From assembly GCA_015501055.1 (NCBI GenBank), contig JADNYV010000025.1, positions 272,459 to 336,458 on the forward strand: a stretch of DNA of 64,000 bases, in the 5' to 3' direction. The translations under genes were made by a program, and so were the position numbers. The notes beneath the pieces are model-generated. The model was not told where the DNA came from. It worked only from the letters and a program-made list of their open reading frames with translations, and did not search any database. The number at the start of each line of letters is the position of its first letter. The first letter of the stretch is position 1. The DNA comes from Mucidula mucida (lineage: Eukaryota > Basidiomycota > Agaricomycetes > Agaricales > Physalacriaceae). Below, in pieces: positions 23,512-34,533 of the stretch.

Positions 23512-26290
23512 TTACTTTTTCGCCTGCGGCATAGTCTTCCTGTACTCCTCATGCAGCTCCTTCTGCAACGACATGATGACCGGCGCATGAGTCTACCAAA
23601 AAAAAATGAGCTTTCGTTAGCGTCAAGAAGACTCTGAGAGCATACCTTGTATTCCATGCTGAATTCACCCTTGCCCTGTGTAGCACCCCGGAGCTGATTC
23701 GAGTACCCGAACATATCGTTCAAAGCGACCTCGGCGTTACACACAAACTCGTCGTCGCGGACTTCACTATCTACGATGTTTCCTCGGCGAGTCGTAAGAC
23801 TACCAATAACGACGCCTAAAGAACACAGTGAGCATGACGGCGAATTGGAGGGAATCACAACAAACTCTGGAATTCGCCCGGGGCAACGACCTCGACGTTC
23901 ATGATAGGCTCCAATATGATTGGGCGAGCATTGTGGTAGATCTCACGGAAAGCACCAATTGCTGCCATTCTGAACGCAAGTTCGGAAGAATCAACGTTGT
24001 GGTAGGCACCATCCTCCAAAACGAATCGAACGCCACCGATAGGGTTGCCGGACAAAGTACCCTTTTCCAATGCTTGAAGGAAACCCTGCGAATCGTTAAA
24101 CCCTGGTTAAGTCAATAGCACGAACATACTTACTCTTTCGACACCGGGAATGTACTGCTCAGGAATAACACCGCCGACAACACGGTCGACGAATTCGGCT
24201 CCCTCGGGGATGGGTTCCATGTATCCCATAATACGGGCAAACTGACCAGCACCGCCCGTTTGCTTCTTGTGGGTGAAACTGAACGATGCGCGCTCTGTGA
24301 TGGTTTCCCGGAAAGCAACCCTCGGCTTTCCAGTTGAGCACGCAACGTTGTACTCTCGCTTCATGCGCTCGACGTAGATCTCTAGATGAAGTTCTCCCAT
24401 TCCAGATATAATTGTCTAAGGGCAATGTCAGTACGAGTCGAGCTGTGACTCGGAAGGACAAACCTCTTTACTCTCGCTGTCCATATGCACACGGAAAGTG
24501 GGATCCTCCTTCTTGAATCGGTTAAGGGCCTTTGAAAAGTTGGGTGTCTCCTTTCCGTCCATCTTAAGAGCGAGAGAAATGACGGGCTCCGGGACGAACA
24601 TTGATTCCTAAATGACCATCAGTAGGTGTCGTGTCTGTGGTAGGAAAGCCCAACCATAGAGAAACTTGTTGTTCCATCCGTGAAGGTATCACCAGAAGAA
24701 CATTCAACGCCGAATATAGCGCAAATTTCACCGGGGCCAATTGAGTCGATATCCTCCATTTCATTACTGTGCATCCTGACGAGACGAGGCACTTTGACCT
24801 TCTTGCCACTGCGCGCGTTGTAGATGACGTTGGCACGCTTAAGAGTTCCCTGATACACGCGCATGTAGGTGAGTTGTCCGAATCGTCCTTCTTCCAGCTT
24901 GAACGCCAAGCCGACGAGGGGAGCATTCGCGGCGGGATATAAAGGCACTTGGGGAGCATCAACGGGCAGTTCGGTGTCGTGCGCAACTACTGAAGACTCC
25001 GCAGGATTGGGCAAGTAAGCGCAGACTCCATCAAGAAGAGGCTGTACCGCAGTGTTCTTGACGGCTGAACCCATGAAGACCGGTGAAAACTTGAGCCCAA
25101 TAGTAGCCCGGCGAATAGCTTGAGCAAGTATCTCGTTGCTGATCGGTTCATCCATCACAAACAGCTCGCCTACTTCCTCGTCGACGTCAGCAATTTGTTC
25201 AATGAGTTCGGCGCGTTTCTTCTGGGCCAGTTCGAGGATATTAGCGGGAATTTCGTCCTTGATTACAACGTCGATGCTAAGAGAACTTTAGAACTTTGGA
25301 GGCAAGTGCGTAATGAGAGAGCGTACCCCTTGACACCCTCGTTGTAGATGGCACGCCAATGAACGAGATCGACAACACCACAGAAATCTGCTTCAGCGCC
25401 TATGGGTACTTGGACGGCAGCTGCAGGCATCCTTAGCTTTGTGCGAATTTGGTCGACAATACGCCATGGGTTAGCACCAGGTCTGGGAGAATATTAATGG
25501 ATGCAAACATGAAGAGAGACGCGTCAGACCTGTCCATCTTGTTGACGAAGGAAATTCGGGGAACATGATACCGTCTCATTTGCCGATCGACCGTGGTTGT
25601 TTGACTCTGCAAAACGGTCAATACGTGGTTTTCATCTCTGATAATAAGCTCACCTGGACACCAGCAACAGCGCAGAGAACCAGAATGGCGCCATCCAGGA
25701 CACGAAGAGCTCGCTCTACTTCTATTGTGAAATCGACGTGTCCTACACGAACAAGTCAGACTAAACTCGAACACAAATGAAATGAATGTACCAGGCGTGT
25801 CTATAATATTGATAGCGTACTTGTTCTTCTCTCCCGAGATGGGTTCCGTGGCTTCCCAATCACAGAATGTTGCTGCGCTTTGAATGGTGATGCCCTTTTC
25901 GCGTTCCAAATCCATACTGTCCATTTTGGCACCGACATTATCGCGTCCACGGACCTAGAGGTGTATTAGTAGGCTGGGCGCGAAAGAGGGTATGCACGCA
26001 CTTCATGAATGTCACGAATCCTTCCGGTGTAATACAGAATTCGCTCCGTCAGTGTCGTCTTTCCAGAGTCAATGTGTGCAGAAACACCAATGTTCCTTGA
26101 AAGCGCAAGCGCTGGTGGTCCTGCTCCGTCAACGTATGTCTAGGGTCCGGTGGAGGAGGAGGGGCAAGCTCGTCTTCGTCCTCCTTGAGAGCTGTGGCGG
26201 TCGACGCCCAACGGCTGCATAAGAAAAGAGACTAGAAAGCCGCGCAGACCTGTGGGAGCACGGCCGACCAAACGACCTGCTCAACAACAT
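23512..26290 (-). CDS. MEF1: Mitochondrial translation elongation factor G (Mef1), one apparent frameshift
   Basis: GTPase that translocates tRNA and mRNA on the mitochondrial ribosome. The start at 26290 gives [19 protein letters not shown] (joined over an intron), an Arg/Ser-rich presequence. The G domain has [20 protein letters not shown] (G1), [14 protein letters not shown] (G2), INIIDTPG (G3) and [11 protein letters not shown] (G4). Further on are [60 protein letters not shown] and, at the C-terminus, the EF-G domain V end ending KTMPQAKK at TAA 23512-23514. Just before NIGVSAHID the frame breaks: QRLRFQ and RNIG are one base out of register near 26096-26097. No intron explains it. The gene should be needed for respiration, so a sequence error is the likelier reading. 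Head to head with SEC13. Confidence 0.9.
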
Positions 26291-26396
26291 TGCCAACAAC
26301 TACTCGTCGTCGCGAAACAAAAATTGGCGCGGAACGGAGTTTGAAAAAGGGCCGGTCACAATTTCGGTGACGCATCTGGACACGTCTATATACACC
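26291..26396. promoter_or_regulatory. 106-bp shared promoter of MEF1 and SEC13
   Basis: Only 106 bp separate the divergent start codons of MEF1 and SEC13, so both promoters and leaders must fit here. No TATA box is evident. The two products act in different compartments, so functional coupling is not implied. Confidence 0.5.
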
Positions 26397-27583
26397 ATGG
26401 TAAGTCCCGCTCGACGGCGTGTTCGATGGCGCTGAGCCGTGTCTATGCAGCCTACAACGTCCGTATCAGACTCGGTCCCCATAGAAACCTCCCATGAGGA
26501 TATGATAGTCAGTGCGGTTTCCGAATTCCGTTCTTGTGCTCACCGTGAGCAGCATGATGCCCAACTGGACTATTACGGAAAACGTCTCGCGACTTGCTCC
26601 TCGGACCGCACAGTCAAGGTCTTTGATGTTGTTGACGGAGATACACAGAGAACGGGCGGGCATACACTGAAAGGGTACGTTATATTTTGTTCAACTTTAC
26701 TCACAGCTGAACAACTTCATAGACACACTGGTCCTGTCTGGCAGGTTGCCTGGGCACACCCCAAGTTTGGAAATATACTCGCGTCTTGCTCGTACGATGG
26801 AAAAGCACTCATCTGGAAAGAGCAGCCAGGGCAGGGTTCTGCTGGTGGTGGATGGTCCAAGATAAAAGAACACACTCTGCACACAGCGTCAGGTGAGCCT
26901 CCCCAAATCATTCCTTTCACTATTTACACGTCTTTTCAGTCAACTCTGTGTCCTGGGCGCCTCACGAAATTGGTGCCATTCTCGCCTGCGCGTCTTCGGA
27001 TGGCAAACTCTCTGTGCTCTCTTTTAAAAATGACGGTCAGTGGGACGCCGCCATGTTCACCGCCCACGGAATTGGCTGCAATGCTGTCTCTTGGGCTCCT
27101 CCTCACCCGCCCGCCTCGCTCATCTCACCTCAATCCACGACCACGACCCCAATCAAGCGTTTCGCGTCTGCCGGCTGCGACAACCTTGTAAAAATATGGG
27201 GCTATCGTGAAGACTCTCAGTCGTGGGTTGAAGAAGAGACTCTTGAAGGCCACACCGACTGGGTTCGTGACGTTGCGTGGGCACCGAGCATTGGCCTTCC
27301 TCGCAGTTACATCGCCACGGCCTCCCAAGATCGTACTGTTCTTATTTGGACCAAGGACGGAGCTGGTCCATGGGTCAAGAATCAGCTATATCCTCCACCT
27401 GCCGCTCCACAGGCTGGTGCTGTTCCTGCGAAGAGTACGGGTAGATTCGACGATGTGGTCTGGCGGGTGTCGTGGAGTTTGGCTGGCAATCTTCTCGCGG
27501 TCAGTTGTGGCGATGGAAAGGTCACCCTCTGGAAGGAAACCCTAAAGGGAGAGTGGGAGTGTGTCAGCGACATGGACAGCTAA
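26397..27583 (+). CDS. SEC13: Sec13, COPII coat / nuclear pore / SEA complex WD40 protein
   Basis: Six-bladed WD40 protein that pairs with Sec31 in the COPII coat and also sits in the Nup84 nuclear-pore and SEA complexes. Blades are easy to see: [141 protein letters not shown] and VTLWKE. The first exon consists of the initiator ATG alone (26397-26399) directly followed by GTAAGT. The second exon starts [19 protein letters not shown] and joins to [12 protein letters not shown] after another 45-nt intron. The stop is TAA at 27581-27583. About 320 residues, the usual Sec13 size. Confidence 0.95.
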
Positions 27584-27707
27584 TTTTTTGTATGTTTTGG
27601 AATCAGGATGTTTTGCGCTCTCCGGGTGCCAATATCAAAATATATATCATTTTCGACGGATATGAGTGGCAGAAGAACAAGACCACGACTAGCACTACAC
27701 GCGCAAT

Positions 27708-28779
27708 CTACGTCTCTACTTGCTTTTCTACAGACTTGAAATTACGCTTCAACTGACGGCCTTCTCTCCTGTTGTACCGTCTGCGCTGCTCGCCCTCGGA
27801 CTTATTCCTCCGCGTCAACTTTCGTTTCCTTGTCTTCTGAATCTTGGGCGGATCCCCATCAGGTATTGAGAGGAGTTCATCGTCGTATTGAGCGATGGAT
27901 TTGGCCAGCGTGTTCCGCGCTCTTAGACCTGTTTGAAGACGCTCACTGGCAGCTGAGCGGGACATTAGAATCGAGGAATTCTCGCAAATGAATGACTGCT
28001 TACACGGTAAGTTGTCATCATCGCCGTACATGGATCGAAGGCGGCGTTCTGCGTTTTGAATCACACTGCAAGAGCAGGTCAGACGAGGGGAAAAATAAGT
28101 GCAATGTATGATGCAACGCACGTCGGATCCATCATGTTCTCGCTGCCTACCACTTGAAGAACATACTTCCAGTCGATGGGGTTCAGCCGATTCTGCAGAC
28201 TATCCGCCCTCGACTGAGTATACGAAGCAATCACAGCTAAAATCGAGTCGAGGAAACTCGAAGTGCGAGCGCAAAATGAGGCAGATATTCCTCTTTATCA
28301 ACATCATCGTCACTATCAGCATCATCACCATCATCGTCCTGCTGAATCTTGGACATCATGACCGAGATTTCCTCTTGGAGAGTCCATTCTGGCTTCGACA
28401 CGTCCTCGAGGAGAAGAGGCCATTTCGTCAACGCTACCTTCAATTTCTGCCTTTTTTTGTCTGAGATGGGGATGGGAGGGGGAGATGCGGAGCTTTTGCG
28501 CTTCAAAGCGCCCGAGGGAGGCGGGCTCGTGCTGGGTCCCGCGATGGGTGATGTGGGCCGAAGGGAGTCACTGCCTTCTTCGTCGGACGCATTTTGGGAA
28601 AAGGGCTCCTCATGGTAGTAGTCCGCGCCGTTCTCTTGATAGTGCCGCGAAAGCTGCGTCGTGAGGTCCATGGTGTTGCTAGTCCGCAAGGCGCGTAGGA
28701 GCGCACTATATTCGGTCAGCTCAGAGTGCAGCTCTGGCGCGACGCGGCGGGCTTTGCTTTTGCCTTTGCCTTTCTCCAT
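27708..28779 (-). CDS. conserved nuclear-type protein, function not recognised
   Basis: From the Met at 28779 the protein starts MEKGKGKSKARRVAPELHSE, continues TEYSALLRALRTSNTMDLTT, then a Ser/Pro-rich linker with basic KRKSSA and KKRQKLK. KWPLLLEDVSKPEWTLQEEI leads into an acidic run. Next come SFLDSILAVIASYTQSRADS, LNPIDWKYVLQVVGSENMMD, an AERRLRSMYGDDDN segment and a strongly basic C-terminus (KIQKTRKRKLTRRNKSEGEQ) ending at 27708. The basic clusters suggest a nuclear or nucleolar protein. An RNA-polymerase-I factor of the Rrn9 type crossed my mind from the Trp/Leu pattern, but I cannot support it. The acidic exon and the SFLDSIL segment are adjacent but one base out of frame near 28259; one additional base there would fuse them smoothly. 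Confidence 0.55.
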
Positions 28780-29028
28780 GTCGTTTCTACGGAAGGGAAA
28801 AATCAATACCAGTTTGGACCAAGTCTGAATACAAGTACTGAATCTGAGATGGAGGTTTGTACGAACTTCCTAAGTTCGCTTGCGCGTGACCCCCGATCAC
28901 GCCTAACTCCTTTCCGACCTCCATGCTTGTCCGTCTGTATAACTGCCGTGGTCTCCCTCAAAGTCAGTCTGTCGTTCCTCTTGCCATTTGCCATCGGCGA
29001 ATGGTCAACACGACTGCAGCGATAAACG

Positions 29029-29955
29029 TATGATGCTTCCTTACATGCTGGACAAGTTGTCGATGACTGCCAGGAACGCGCGAAAGAAACGGACCAGATC
29101 AATGTCCCGGACGCGTACCTGGACACCGTCTTAGCCAATTTTAATCAGGTCCGAGCTGAAGAAAGGAAAATGCGGGCGTCAGAGCGGGAGGACTGGGCGT
29201 TGGAGCGGGAGCGCTGGGCGTCGGAGCGGGAGCGCTGGGCGTCAGAGCGGGAGGGCTGGGCTGATGAGCGAATCCAGTTGCAAAAAGTATGGGCAAACGA
29301 AAGACAAGAAGAGCTTATCACTAGAATGGAGGCACGGTTAAAATGTATGACAATCATGGAGGTATGCACGCACCCTCGAAGAGTCCTCAAAAATTCCCAT
29401 CTCCATTTCTGCAGAGAGATGTTGTCGATGCAAAGGTTGAAGTGGCCAAAATGCAGGGCAACATGAGTATTCAAACTGGGTTTGGCATTTTGGTGAGTGT
29501 TTAAGTCACAAAAGTGCAGTTAGTATTCATAAATGCTAGAAATCATTGCCCTGGTTGACCAGAACAGAGTCAAAATCAATGGGACTGGTGTACAAGCCAC
29601 TATCGACGCAATCGTAGCCGGACGCCTTAATGAACCAAAACTGATAAGGCTGAGTGGACACCGCGGTGTCCTATTTGCAGAGGCACGAGCGGACGTTCTG
29701 GCCAAGCTCAGCCCATCCGGCCGATTGCCTGCTTCCCAGATCAACAAAGCATTGAAAGTGATATATAATGAGACACATGATGTGAGTGCTGAAGTCAATC
29801 CGATTGAGTTGAATGAGGGAGACTATACGCCAGCGGAGGCAATTGCTATCATGAGTGTTTTCCTTTTCATTCACCGTCTTATTCGTTGCAATCTTGACAT
29901 TGCATATACTAGCAAACACAACCAGATACGGTTCAAATTATCTCAATTACCATAG
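29029..29955 (+). CDS. unrecognised protein with a heptad-repeat coiled coil
   Basis: Open reading from about 29029 (true start not found; the first in-frame Met is at 29170) encodes YLDTVLANFNQVRAEERKMR followed by tandem heptads WALERER, WASERER, WASEREG, WADER, a Glu/Arg-rich coiled coil coded by a near-perfect 21-bp tandem repeat (about 29194-29265). After an intron come RDVVDAKVEVAKMQGNMSIQ and then, after a second intron, VQATIDAIVAGRLNEPKLIR, HRGVLFAEARADVLAKLSPS and INKALKVIYNETHDVSAEVN. The phase across the second intron is off by one base (donor near 29492). I recognise no family. Codon use and the intact 140-codon last exon argue that it is a real gene. Confidence 0.45.
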
Positions 29956-30069
29956 CATGTAGTGGAAGTGCAAAGCATGTTTTGACATTGGAAGCTTAAA
30001 GTTCAATAACCGATGCAGTAAAGCCGGATATCATCATACCCGAAATCCCTCTTGCTCGCTCCCTTCATC

Positions 30070-31412
30070 ATGTCTATGGATCCCAAGAATCCCAATAGCT
30101 TCTGTCTCAGGGAAATATCGCTCACTACTGGCCGAGACTATCAATTCGTGGATGAAGTACCCGACAACTACAGCGATACAGCCTACACGCCGACGCTTCT
30201 ATGCCTTCATGGGTTTCCCGATCTCTGGCAAGCTGCTCTCTCACCGGTGCTCTGTCTTATTATAATCCAAAACACTGGCAGGTACGGCTGGCGCCACCAA
30301 ATTGGACCTTGGGTACGCAGCGGCTACCGCGTCGTTGTACCGACCATGCTGGGATATGGGGAAACCGACAAGCCCTCGTCGCCAGCGGAGTACACGATGA
30401 AGAAGCTCTGCGCGGACCTCGTCGCCTTGCTGGACTTTTTGAACATTGAGAAGCCTGTTAGTGGGTTTGTCTAACTCGGTTCGGACGCGCCGTTACACGT
30501 CAGAATAGGTGGTTATCGGTCATGATTGGGGCGCGTATACTGCGGCGCGATTTGCGCTTTGGCATCCGAGCAGGTTGAATGCTTTGGTTATGTATGTGTG
30601 TCGTTTGCTGATGGATGGGATGTTGACTGACTTTGTGTGTTAGAATGTCGGTTCCGTATATACCCCCGTCGCGTGAACACGTCTCGATTCATGAGATTGC
30701 GAAACGCGTGCCCAAACTGAGGTATCAAGCGTATTTCAGTGATCCCAATTTCACACCGCAAGTGGAAGAGATGGTAATTGGTTTTGCACGTACAAGACCA
30801 CGTTGAATAATGGGTTTTATCATTATAGTTGGCGCCGTTCTTGAAGATGGTTTGGTCCGTTCCCGGAACAAATCCTGGTGTGAGTTTCACACAAGTTGAG
30901 GATTGGGGTCAAATCAATCACGAAGAGTTGAATAAAGTGCCATTATTGTTGACTCCCGAGGTTCGGCGTATGTTTGTGGATGCTTGAGCGTACTCTGACT
31001 ATATTCTTCTCCAGGAGTTTAGCTACTATCATAATGAATTGAAGAAGGGTATGAACGGTCCCTTGAACTACTACCGCACAGACAAGCTTCGGCACGACGA
31101 GGAGAAAGGTGCGGAGTAAAGGTCTCCTCGGGACGTCATTTAATTTTCGTTTCCATTATAGCGGCCGGGTTGCCCTCCCATCTGCGCGATGATTTACCGG
31201 TGCTCTTCCTGTGGGGCACAAAGGATCCAACGACGGTCGCGTCTTCTATTGCGAAGGCGCATAAATTCATCCCCCGTCTGCAGGATATAGCGCTGGAAGG
31301 AAAGGGACATTGGATACAGGTGGAGGCCAAGGAGGAAGTGACACGGCAGGTACTGACGTGGCTGGACACGCTATCGCTTCGGCAGAGTGTGTATTCGAAA
31401 GCCAAAATGTGA
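30070..31412 (+). CDS. Epoxide hydrolase, alpha/beta-hydrolase fold
   Basis: Soluble-type epoxide hydrolase, converting epoxides to diols through an Asp nucleophile. The start at 30070 gives MSMDPKNPNSFCLREISL. Key motifs: oxyanion-hole LLCLHGFPDLW; YGWRHQIGPWVRSGYRVVVP; GYGETDKPSSPAEYT; nucleophile elbow VVIGHDWGAYTAARFAL (Asp of GHDWG); charge-relay acid in LPVLFLWGTKDPTTV; and catalytic His in LEGKGHWIQVEA. A lid Tyr candidate lies in LNYYRTDK. Six short introns; the first (30228-30281, 54 nt) begins with GC instead of GT and is a multiple of three, so an unspliced read-through inserts 18 residues between HGFPDLW and YGWRH. The stop ends at 31412. The substrate is unknown; these enzymes serve detoxification or secondary metabolism. 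Confidence 0.9.
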
Positions 31413-31768
31413 TAGGCTCCCAGACATTTACATGGCCGAGATGAATGACATTGTATGCAGTCGGTCCTTTGTTGAGTAAGAGAGAGAACGAAAGAAACCA
31501 TACTCGGAGCCTGCGGCCAAGCGCTGAGTCACCCAACACTGGTTGATCGGCAAATTCCCTTGTCAAGTCTCTTTCAACTCTCCTCCTCCCACCAACGACC
31601 GCCAGAAACTTGGCTCATCCTTCCATTCTCCTGCTTTCGCTGCCCTATAATTGCTTTACCCAACAAATTCTACTATTCTCCTTCATTTTACATTCAATAA
31701 TCACCCCCTTTCGCTGGTAAGCTATCATTTTATCGGTATCTTTTTCCTCTCAAGTTTTCCTTCCAGAT

Positions 31769-34102
31769 ATGCCCGTGCCAACGCCTACTACTGCTTCAGC
31801 GCCTTCTGTTTCAAAGGTTAAATCCGCTGGGAATCCGCCGGCGAGGAAGAAGAGGATTGTACGGAGGAGAGGCCGAGCGGTGCATGCAGGAGACAGCGAC
31901 GACGAGATTGAGCGGGAAGTGGGAACAGATTCTGATTCGGACGACGATTCCTTCGCATCGACGTCCTCCGAGACGGAAACGGAGCCGTCATCCGACAGAC
32001 GGGCCCGCGTGCTTACGCCCAACACAAGCCAGAGCCCGACGACAGCCTCGAATGGTCAGTCCAACGGCCGCGATGCATCGTTCTTTGCAGCTGCCGGTAG
32101 CTGGTCAGAAATGGTCGCAGACGAGACGGCCAATGGCGCTGCCGACTTGCCCGTCATCGATTTCTCAGAGCTCAACGATCAGGCGCTTGCCACTAAACGT
32201 CCCCGGAAAGCCAAGAAGCCGGCTCAAAAAGTCAAGCCTGCCACCTCCCTACCTTCTCCTCCGCTGTCCGTCAACGAGGAACACGAGGAAGAGGAGCCTG
32301 CACCGCGACCCCAGTTCAATTCTGCTCGCCGACCACCCGGCCAAAGTGCTCGCCAGGCGTATCAAACTCGATTGGAATCTGATCCGTCATATGTTCCAAC
32401 CGTCGGCGAGTTCTGGGGCCACGATGACCGTCTACTGGACAAGGATTTGCGCAGCCTTAGTGGATGGTGGCGTGGTCGCTGGCAGGGACGAGGTGGTCGT
32501 GGTCGAGGCATGTTTGGCATGCGTGGTCGCGGTGGTTTCATGGGTCGCAACGTGTTCCCGCAACAAGGCGGCGACGAGCCTTCAACCTCGAGTAATCCTG
32601 CACTTCCTTCGCCTCCACCAGTAGAGAGGGAATGGACGCATGACGGTTTCGAAGAGTTGAAGAAATCTGAAGAATCACGTCGTGATCAGCAGCAATCAAT
32701 GCGAGGTGGCTGGGGCTTCCGTGGCAGAGGCACACCCATCAGGGGACGTGGTGGGTTTGCTCGCGGAGCCTTCGCTGGCTCTCCTGCTCGTACAGCCAGT
32801 ACTCTTCCTTCGGGACGTATTTGGTATCCCATCAAACCTGAACTTGCTTGGACTAAACAACATGAGGGCTTCCTCTACATGGATTCCAGCTTGCGTGCTC
32901 GTCGTGGCCGTGGTGCCGGTTTCCGTGTCAAGCTTCCCGGCAGTCGACCGCAAGTTATCCACTCTCCCCTTCGATCTCTTCGTAACCTCTCTGTTTCCAA
33001 TCCCGCCGCTACATCTATCGGCAGCGTCGGTGGCTCCGATTATGGTGGAAAGATCGCTGTTGTTAAATTGCCCTCGGCTGAGGCGACAAGTCAATCTGTC
33101 GCTCGCAGCCAGGCGGAGGAGGATATCGTGACCAAAGTCGACGATCTTACCATTGAAGATGTGTTTACCGTTCGGCCTCAGCTTGTCACTGCCAAACCTA
33201 TCCCGTTACCCAATGCATCGACCTCCAATCATCGGTTATCTATATCCCAGCCTCCTCCCTCTGTCCAGCAACAGCTCGAGCAGCTGTCCATACCTACTCA
33301 AAGCGATCAGACTCGCTGGACACAGACGGAGGAAGCGGTCTTGCGCAATCCTCCTGATCATTCTGCTGAGGAACCACAAGCATCGTCTTCTACTAGCGAG
33401 TCATCGCGGCCTACACTACCCCCCTTGCAGACTTCGTTCACGCCTCCAGCTCAGCCGTCTCCATACATGTCGCCTTATCAATACAGTATGGCGCTACCGC
33501 CCGGCATCGCCATGAACCCCATGGGTATGACATTCGAGGTTGCAACGGGCCGTCCGGTGTACATCCCACCACCCGTGCCTCCGGTCTACAATCCTCGAAT
33601 GATGCCACCGCCGTTCGTTCCAGGACATATGCATCACCATTCTGCCGCATCGGGCGAGTTTTTGGTACCATCTCCACCTCCTATGAGCTTCATCGATCCC
33701 TCGACGGGTATGCCCATATTCTCTTTCCCGCAGCCATCGCGGATAGAGATTCGGGCTCCCAGTGACCCGGGCAAGGCGTTCAAGCCTGCTGCGTCTCGCA
33801 CGCCGTCAGGTCTTCGGTCTAGTGCTGTTGCTTTTGAGCCTACCAAGTTGGGCGGCGACGATGATCATTTGCAGGAGGGCGACACTGAAGATGGGCAAGA
33901 GACGGGTGTGCAGTCGTACCCGGGCGGCGAAGGAGAAGAGGGCATACCACCCCAGCAGGCTGGAATGATGTATGCGCCCTATGGTCAGTACTACTATCCG
34001 GACGGGTACGGTGGATACATGCCGTACATGGATATGTCTCAGATGCCGCAGTATGAGATGTATCCCCAGGACACCATCCCGCAGGGAACTGTCTACTATT
34101 GA
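31769..34102 (+). CDS. Btz/CASC3 (MLN51)-domain-like RNA-binding protein
   Basis: A single 777-residue exon, unusual for this window. A 5'-UTR intron (GTAAGC...TTCCAG, ending just before the start codon) probably precedes it. Features: basic N-terminus (RKKRIVRRRGRAV), an acidic Ser-rich stretch to about residue 75, and FFAAAGSWSEMVADETAN. The Btz-like core follows: DPSYVPTVGEFWGHDDRLLD, GGRGRGMFGMRGRGGFMGRN (RGG box) and REWTHDGFEELKKSEESRRD. The second half is Pro/Ser/Met-rich and disordered, ending with a Tyr-rich tail (YAPYGQYYYPDGYGGYM). In animals, Btz is an exon-junction-complex subunit that binds eIF4A3; the Trp/His motif and RGG box support this family. An mRNP role is inferred from the family. 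Confidence 0.75.
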   Translation: MPVPTPTTASAPSVSKVKSAGNPPARKKRIVRRRGRAVHAGDSDDEIEREVGTDSDSDDDSFASTSSETETEPSSDRRARVLTPNTSQSPTTASNGQSNGRDASFFAAAGSWSEMVADETANGAADLPVIDFSELNDQALATKRPRKAKKPAQKVKPATSLPSPPLSVNEEHEEEEPAPRPQFNSARRPPGQSARQAYQTRLESDPSYVPTVGEFWGHDDRLLDKDLRSLSGWWRGRWQGRGGRGRGMFGMRGRGGFMGRNVFPQQGGDEPSTSSNPALPSPPPVEREWTHDGFEELKKSEESRRDQQQSMRGGWGFRGRGTPIRGRGGFARGAFAGSPARTASTLPSGRIWYPIKPELAWTKQHEGFLYMDSSLRARRGRGAGFRVKLPGSRPQVIHSPLRSLRNLSVSNPAATSIGSVGGSDYGGKIAVVKLPSAEATSQSVARSQAEEDIVTKVDDLTIEDVFTVRPQLVTAKPIPLPNASTSNHRLSISQPPPSVQQQLEQLSIPTQSDQTRWTQTEEAVLRNPPDHSAEEPQASSSTSESSRPTLPPLQTSFTPPAQPSPYMSPYQYSMALPPGIAMNPMGMTFEVATGRPVYIPPPVPPVYNPRMMPPPFVPGHMHHHSAASGEFLVPSPPPMSFIDPSTGMPIFSFPQPSRIEIRAPSDPGKAFKPAASRTPSGLRSSAVAFEPTKLGGDDDHLQEGDTEDGQETGVQSYPGGEGEEGIPPQQAGMMYAPYGQYYYPDGYGGYMPYMDMSQMPQYEMYPQDTIPQGTVYY

Positions 34103-34533
34103 TTTTGATTTCTTTTTTTTATTACTACCACAGTCCTATCACATATCCATCATCTCTCTCAAGTACTATCGCAACCGTATCATGCTTTCGCTCACGCTTT
34201 TTTTTGTTCGCAACACTGGACACTCTCCATCTTCTCTTTCTGCAACGTCATTATAAACTACATATACAGTACTTTTACTCAGTCTCTCTCATGTAGTATG
34301 ACCTTTTTTTGTTTCTTGTGTTTTGTTCACGATTGTCTTGTAGCTCGTCCATTTTCGTGGCTTTTTGGTGAAAATATAGTAATATGCCCTCCTCTCACTT
34401 TTAGCGAAGTACAATAATCATACAGGTAACACTAGAGCTTGAAGCATCTTAAATTTGGTTGTTTCCACCAACATCCATTCATTTCTTCCAGGATCGATTA
34501 TCTGAACTAAAAGTGGGTCAGTTGAAACCACGA
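34103..34533. other. intergenic, 3' UTR of the Btz-like gene
   Basis: About 430 bp, rich in T runs, between two convergent genes. It presumably holds both terminators. No open reading or RNA gene is supported. Confidence 0.4.

Noticed and set aside
31857..33131. Long alternative-frame readings inside the Btz-like gene
   Set aside because: They arise from biased codon use (RGG and Pro/Ser-rich DNA); only the 777-residue frame has domain signals.
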